A DNA stretch of 64,000 bases, from positions 62,001 through 126,000 of the forward strand of contig CAJUHH010000005.1 in the NCBI GenBank assembly GCA_910585965.1, given 5' to 3'. The notes beneath the pieces were generated by a model. That model was not told where the DNA came from, did no database searches, and saw only the letters and a list, made by a program, of their open reading frames with translations. A program made the position numbers and the translations under genes. Of the stretch, positions 60,332-64,000 are shown piece after piece; positions within the stretch are counted from its first letter, which is position 1, and each line of letters starts with the position of its first letter. Origin of the DNA: an uncultured Lachnospiraceae bacterium. GTDB lineage: Bacteria; Bacillota; Clostridia; Lachnospirales; Lachnospiraceae.

Positions 60332-61003
60332 ATGTACAAACGTTTTGTAAAGAGAGGGCTGGATTTTCTGTTATCTTTGGCAGGAATTATCGTTTTAAGC
60401 CCGCTGTTTCTTATATTGGCGCTGCTGGTGCGGCTGAAATTGGGCAGCCCGGTGCTTTTCAAACAGGAAAGGCCGGGAAAGGATGAGAGGATCTTTACGC
60501 TTTGCAAGTTTCGGACGATGACGGACCGAAGGGATGCGGAAGGGAAACTGCTGCCGGACAGCCAGCGGCTGCCCCGGTTCGGGAAACTGCTCCGGGCAAC
60601 GAGCCTGGACGAGCTGCCGGAGCTGTTTAATATTTTAAAGGGCGACATGAGTCTGATCGGGCCCCGCCCGCTTCTCGTATCCTACCTTCCTTATTATACG
60701 GAAGAGGAGCGGATGCGCCATCAGGTAAGGCCGGGGTTAACGGGTCTGGCCCAGGTCAGCGGAAGAAATTTTATCGACTGGGACAGGCGGATGGAAAAGG
60801 ATGTAGAATATGTAAAAAACCTCTCGTTTGCCATGGATGTGAAAGTGCTGTGGCTGACGGTGAAGACTGTACTCGGACATAGCGATGAGGTGGCAGAGGA
60901 TACCAACGCGGTAGAAGGAAATTTTGCCCAGATCAGGCAGAAACGTCTGGAAGAAACGGGGAGCCTGAAGAAACCGGAACAGGAGGTGCGGCGAAACTCA
61001 TGA
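60332..61003 (+). CDS. pglC: Small phosphoglycosyltransferase, PglC/EpsL type
   Basis: This enzyme moves the phospho-sugar from UDP-bacillosamine or a relative to undecaprenyl phosphate, starting a glycan. It is the 223-residue monotopic class with one reentrant helix (RGLDFLLSLAGIIVLSP). It has KFRTMTDRRDAEG, with the catalytic Asp-Glu pair placed in SLDELPELFNILKGDMS, then LIGPRPLLVSYLPYY and RPGLTGLAQVSGRN. It has a short C-terminal extension of about 25 residues rich in Glu and Lys. It is distinct from the polytopic PGT at 7927, so the cell starts two different glycans. It overlaps the next gene by ATGA. Confidence 0.94.
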   Translation: MYKRFVKRGLDFLLSLAGIIVLSPLFLILALLVRLKLGSPVLFKQERPGKDERIFTLCKFRTMTDRRDAEGKLLPDSQRLPRFGKLLRATSLDELPELFNILKGDMSLIGPRPLLVSYLPYYTEEERMRHQVRPGLTGLAQVSGRNFIDWDRRMEKDVEYVKNLSFAMDVKVLWLTVKTVLGHSDEVAEDTNAVEGNFAQIRQKRLEETGSLKKPEQEVRRNS

Positions 61004-61983
61004 ATATCTTGATTTTGAGCGCGGGAACGCGGGACAAGGTAGTGCAGTATTTTAAAAAAGAGCTGGAGGGGAAAGGAAAGGTCATTGCTACTGACTGCTC
61101 CAACCTGGCTCCTGCAGTTTATGAGGCGGATCGGTTTTATCTCGTGCCGCGCATATCGGAGCCCGGATATATAGAAAGGATTCTGGATATTTGTAAAAAG
61201 GAAGAGATCGCTGGCGTTTTCTCCCTGATTGATCCTGAACTTAGCCTGCTGGCGAAGGAAAGGGAGCGTTTTCTGGCGGTCGGCACATGTCCTGTCGTGT
61301 CTCCTTACGAATTGGTGGAGACCTGTTTTGATAAATATAAGATGTACCGCCTTCTCACGGATATGGGAATACCGACAGGCAGATGCTACGTTGATAAGGA
61401 AGCGTTTTACCAGGGCGTGGAAAAGGGGGAGATCTCTTATCCCGTATTTGTGAAGCCGGTGAAGGGGAGCGCCAGCATTAATATCAGCAAAGTGTACGGG
61501 CCAAAAGAGATTGAAGTTTTATTTGATTTGTACGATGATCTGATGATACAGGAATATATGGACGGGACGGAATTCGGCGCAGACGTTTATGTGGATATGA
61601 TATCCGGCAGATGCACATCCATTTTCCTGAAAAAAAAGATCAAAATGCGGGCGGGCGAGACGGATAAATCGGTTTCCGTCAAAGACGAAGGGCTTTTTGC
61701 CCTGATTCGGGATTTTGTGGAAAAATGCGGCTTTGCAGGCATGATTGATATCGATATTTTTCAAATAGGAAATGAGTATTATATTTCGGAAGTGAACCCC
61801 CGGTTTGGCGGCGGCTATCCCCATGCCTACGAATGCGGCGTGAATATGCCGGCGCAGGTGGCAAGGAATCTGGAAGGAAGGGAAAATGAAGTTTCCATCG
61901 GAGCGTACCAAACGGGCATCTGCATGATGAAATATAACGAAGTGATGATAAAAGAGATAGAAGATACGGAGATTATCGGATAA
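61000..61983 (+). CDS. ATP-grasp ligase-like protein (PglC-linked)
   Basis: This 327-residue ATP-grasp protein resembles the carbamoyl-phosphate synthase branch. ILILSAGTRDKVVQYFK starts the N-terminal domain. YPVFVKPVKGSASINISKVYG is the ATP-binding strand-loop, EYMDGTEFGADVYVD follows, and YISEVNPRFGGGYPHAYECG carries the metal-binding Glu and Asn. It joins a carboxylate to an amine. ATGA overlap with the pglC gene ties it to the bacillosamine-type pathway, where a PglD acetyltransferase would be expected. It may attach an amino acid or another acyl group to the 4-amino position; this is inference. AGGAGG lies 13 bases upstream. Confidence 0.83.
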   Translation: MNILILSAGTRDKVVQYFKKELEGKGKVIATDCSNLAPAVYEADRFYLVPRISEPGYIERILDICKKEEIAGVFSLIDPELSLLAKERERFLAVGTCPVVSPYELVETCFDKYKMYRLLTDMGIPTGRCYVDKEAFYQGVEKGEISYPVFVKPVKGSASINISKVYGPKEIEVLFDLYDDLMIQEYMDGTEFGADVYVDMISGRCTSIFLKKKIKMRAGETDKSVSVKDEGLFALIRDFVEKCGFAGMIDIDIFQIGNEYYISEVNPRFGGGYPHAYECGVNMPAQVARNLEGRENEVSIGAYQTGICMMKYNEVMIKEIEDTEIIG

Positions 61984-63057
61984 ATGGGTACAATACTTGT
62001 ATTAACGAATTCTTCCGGCGGTTTGTATGATTTCAGGAACGAGCTGCTGGTAAGACTGCTGGAGCGGCATAAGGTGGTTGTCAGCCTTCCCGATACGACA
62101 AAGGTAAAGGAGCTGGAAGCAGAAGGCTGTGAAATTATTACGACACCTATCAACAGGCGCGGCGTGAACCCAAAAGAAGACGCGGGGCTGTTTTTGGCTT
62201 ACCGAAGGCTGCTTAAGGATATCCGCCCGGATCTGGTGATTACCTATACGATCAAACCGAATGTATACGGAGGCTTTGCCTGCCGTCTTTCCAAGACACC
62301 TTACATTGCAACGATTACCGGGCTGGGAGGGGCCTTTGACCGAAAAGGTTTTTTCCTGAAAATGATTATTATGATGTATCGCATGGGGTTGAAAAAGGCG
62401 GAATGCGTTTTTTTCCAGAATAAAGAAAACAGAGATATTTTTGCCGGTTACGGGATACGCGGGAAAAGAGAGCGGTTGGTGAACGGTTCCGGCGTGAATC
62501 TGGAGCGGCACTGCTTTGAAGAATATCCCCATGGCAAAAAAACGACTTTTCTTTTTGTAGGAAGGGTAATGAAGGAGCGTGGAATCCTGGAATATCTGGA
62601 AGCGGCGGTGCGGCTGCACAGGGAAGACGTGGAGTTTGCCATTCTGGGTTATTGCGATGAAGATTACCAGGAATTATTGAATGAATATGAGGAAAAGGGG
62701 ATTATCAGCCAATGGGGGTTCCATACACAAGTGCATCCTTTTCTGGCAAAGGCAGATGCCATCGTGGTAGCATCCTTCCATGAAGGGATGTCCAATGCGC
62801 TCATAGAAGCGGCGGCGACGGGAAGGCCTGTCATCGCCTCCGATATCAGCGGATGCAGGGAGGCCTTTGAGGAAGGAAAGACGGGATTTGGATTTACGCC
62901 CGGGGATGCGGGCGACCTGATACGGGCTATGGAAAAATTCCTGAAGCTTTCCCGGGAAGAAAGGGCATCCATGGGGAGGGCGGCCAGAGAAAAAATGGAA
63001 CGGGAATTTGACAGGAAGATCGTAGTGGATGCTTACATGAGCGAAGTTGTAAACTAA
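61984..63057 (+). CDS. Family 4 glycosyltransferase, PglA-like
   Basis: This 357-residue GT-B enzyme probably adds the second sugar after PglC. It begins directly at the stop of the ATP-grasp gene. The N-terminus has LVLTNSSGGLYDFRNELL and TYTIKPNVYGGFACRL, with ITGLGGAF, matching the PglA/TuaC-like branch. The C-terminal half has FVGRVMKERGILEYLEA and the donor-binding segment SFHEGMSNALIEAAATGRPVI followed by DISGCREAFEEG. In the Pgl pathway PglA adds GalNAc to lipid-linked bacillosamine; the sugar here may be different. Confidence 0.9.
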   Translation: MGTILVLTNSSGGLYDFRNELLVRLLERHKVVVSLPDTTKVKELEAEGCEIITTPINRRGVNPKEDAGLFLAYRRLLKDIRPDLVITYTIKPNVYGGFACRLSKTPYIATITGLGGAFDRKGFFLKMIIMMYRMGLKKAECVFFQNKENRDIFAGYGIRGKRERLVNGSGVNLERHCFEEYPHGKKTTFLFVGRVMKERGILEYLEAAVRLHREDVEFAILGYCDEDYQELLNEYEEKGIISQWGFHTQVHPFLAKADAIVVASFHEGMSNALIEAAATGRPVIASDISGCREAFEEGKTGFGFTPGDAGDLIRAMEKFLKLSREERASMGRAAREKMEREFDRKIVVDAYMSEVVN

Positions 63058-63071
63058 AGGAGGAAACAGGG

Positions 63072-64000
63072 ATGGATTTGTATGAAAAGCTGGTGGATGG
63101 AAGCGAGAAGCTTTCTTTGGTAGGGTTAGGATACGTGGGCATGCCTATCGCGGTAGCTTTTGCCAAAAAGATAAAGGTAGTCGGCTTCGACTTGAACGAG
63201 CAGAAAATCGAGCTGTATAAGGCAGGGGTGGATCCTACCAATGAAGTCGGCGGGGAAGTCATACGCGATACGAAGGTGGAGTTTACCGCAGATGCTTCTA
63301 GGCTGAAAGAGGCAAAGTTCCATATCGTTGCGGTTCCTACACCGGTCAATGACGACCATACGCCGGATCTTTCGCCGGTGGAAGGGGCGAGCCGCCTTTT
63401 GGGGCAGAATTTGACGAAGGGTTCCATTGTTGTATTTGAATCCACCGTATACCCAGGCGTGACGGAAGATATCTGTGTGCCTATTCTGGAGAAGGAGTCC
63501 GGGCTGAAGTGCGGTGTGGACTTTAAGATCGGATATTCGCCGGAGAGGATCAATCCAGGGGATAAGGTACACCGGCTGGAAACGATTACGAAGATTGTTT
63601 CCGGGATGGACAAGGAAACATTGGATACGGTGGCTAAGGTATACGAACTCGTGGTAGAGGCCGGAGTTTACCGGGCCGAATCCATCAAGGTGGCCGAGGC
63701 CGCAAAAGTGATTGAAAACAGCCAGCGGGATATCAATATTGCTTTTATGAATGAATTATCCATTATCTTCCATAAAATGGAAATTGATACGAAGGCGGTG
63801 CTGGAAGCGGCCGGGACAAAATGGAATTTCCTGAAATTTTTCCCGGGGCTGGTAGGTGGACACTGCATCGGAGTGGATCCCTATTATCTTACGTACAAGG
63901 CAGAACAGCTTGGCTATCATTCCCAGATCATCCTTTCCGGCCGGCGCATTAACGACGATATGGGAAAATATGTGGCGGAAAGCCTGGTAAAGAATCTGAT
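63072..64000 (+). CDS. Nucleotide-sugar dehydrogenase (WbpO/TviB/WecC-like), 3' end cut by window edge
   Basis: This NAD-dependent enzyme oxidises C6 of a UDP-hexosamine to a uronic acid. The frame runs open from the ATG at 63072, which has AAAGGAGG eight bases upstream, to the window end. Visible features are the NAD-binding GLGYVGMPIAVAFAKK, AVPTPV followed by the acidic turn, FESTVYPGVTED, and the catalytic cysteine in GGHCIGVDPYYL. The GPPRINPGDKVH-type segment (SPERINPGD) favours the WbpO/TviB/WbpA group, using UDP-GalNAc or UDP-GlcNAc, over UDP-glucose dehydrogenase. It follows the PglA-like gene in the same operon. Confidence 0.9.
   Translation, partial: MDLYEKLVDGSEKLSLVGLGYVGMPIAVAFAKKIKVVGFDLNEQKIELYKAGVDPTNEVGGEVIRDTKVEFTADASRLKEAKFHIVAVPTPVNDDHTPDLSPVEGASRLLGQNLTKGSIVVFESTVYPGVTEDICVPILEKESGLKCGVDFKIGYSPERINPGDKVHRLETITKIVSGMDKETLDTVAKVYELVVEAGVYRAESIKVAEAAKVIENSQRDINIAFMNELSIIFHKMEIDTKAVLEAAGTKWNFLKFFPGLVGGHCIGVDPYYLTYKAEQLGYHSQIILSGRRINDDMGKYVAESLVKNL

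Noticed and set aside
1..64000. tRNA, rRNA, transposase, integrase, CRISPR-Cas or phage genes
   Set aside because: None was recognised on reading. Short structured RNAs may still have been missed without a covariance search.

Overview
Organism. The window looks like a chromosomal segment of a spore-forming, motile-type Firmicute of the class Clostridia, most likely a Lachnospiraceae member. The reasons are strong AGGAGG-type ribosome binding sites, sigma-A promoters of the TTGACx-N17-TATACT kind, a stand-alone Spo0A output domain, two chemoreceptors of clostridial type, a YesM/AraC-type two-component system and mixed GC codon use. This placement is inference from style and gene content. No rRNA, tRNA, CRISPR array, transposase or phage gene was seen.  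Layout. Bases 1-3465 hold the 3' end of a GDP-mannose pyrophosphorylase gene (manC), a convergent chemoreceptor gene and a small Spo0A-C gene. Bases 3588-6057 hold an AT-rich three-gene unit (PadR regulator, SEDS-like membrane protein, small secreted protein). It is followed by a 327-bp near-perfect palindrome whose end sequence recurs at about 3590 and 21700. Bases 6136-21560 are a surface-polysaccharide operon: lipid-linked sugar transferase, polyprenyl phosphoglycosyltransferase, Wzz-like chain-length protein with a dead BY-kinase tail, EpsG-type polymerase, several glycosyltransferases and a lipoprotein. A second chemoreceptor gene with its own promoter lies inside it. Bases 21836-31481 are a pseudaminic acid module (pseB, pseC, an aminotransferase-PseG fusion, pseF, pseI), an ATP-grasp ligase and a GT52-type transferase. 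Bases 31594-38106, on the minus strand, encode an AfuABC/FbpABC-like ABC importer and its YesM/AraC-like two-component system. Bases 38337-42587 carry a small EamA transporter gene, a secreted CAP-domain protein gene with an Asp/Asn/Gly-rich linker, and an AT-rich membrane-protein gene broken by one base at a G6 tract. Bases 42832-54335 are a second glycan operon: PglK-like flippase, GtrA, acyltransferase, three large membrane proteins of GT-C or DUF6020 type, WecE-type aminotransferase and a GNAT-ArnC-like fusion. Bases 54434-64000 carry an O-antigen-ligase/polymerase-like protein and a bacillosamine-type initiation set (PglF, PglE, PglC), an ATP-grasp ligase, a PglA-like transferase and a nucleotide-sugar dehydrogenase cut by the window edge.  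How it works together. Two phosphoglycosyltransferases of different classes, a flippase, a polymerase, a ligase and at least three amino-sugar pathways suggest at least two separate cell-surface glycans, one probably decorated with pseudaminic acid. In the two UDP-GlcNAc-derived pathways (Pse and bacillosamine-type) the usual N-acetyltransferase (PseH, PglD) is not in the window, and each pathway has an ATP-grasp ligase next to it. The best new-biology candidates are this paired pattern, the aminotransferase-PseG fusion, the PadR/SEDS-like/secreted-protein cassette and the palindromic repeat family.
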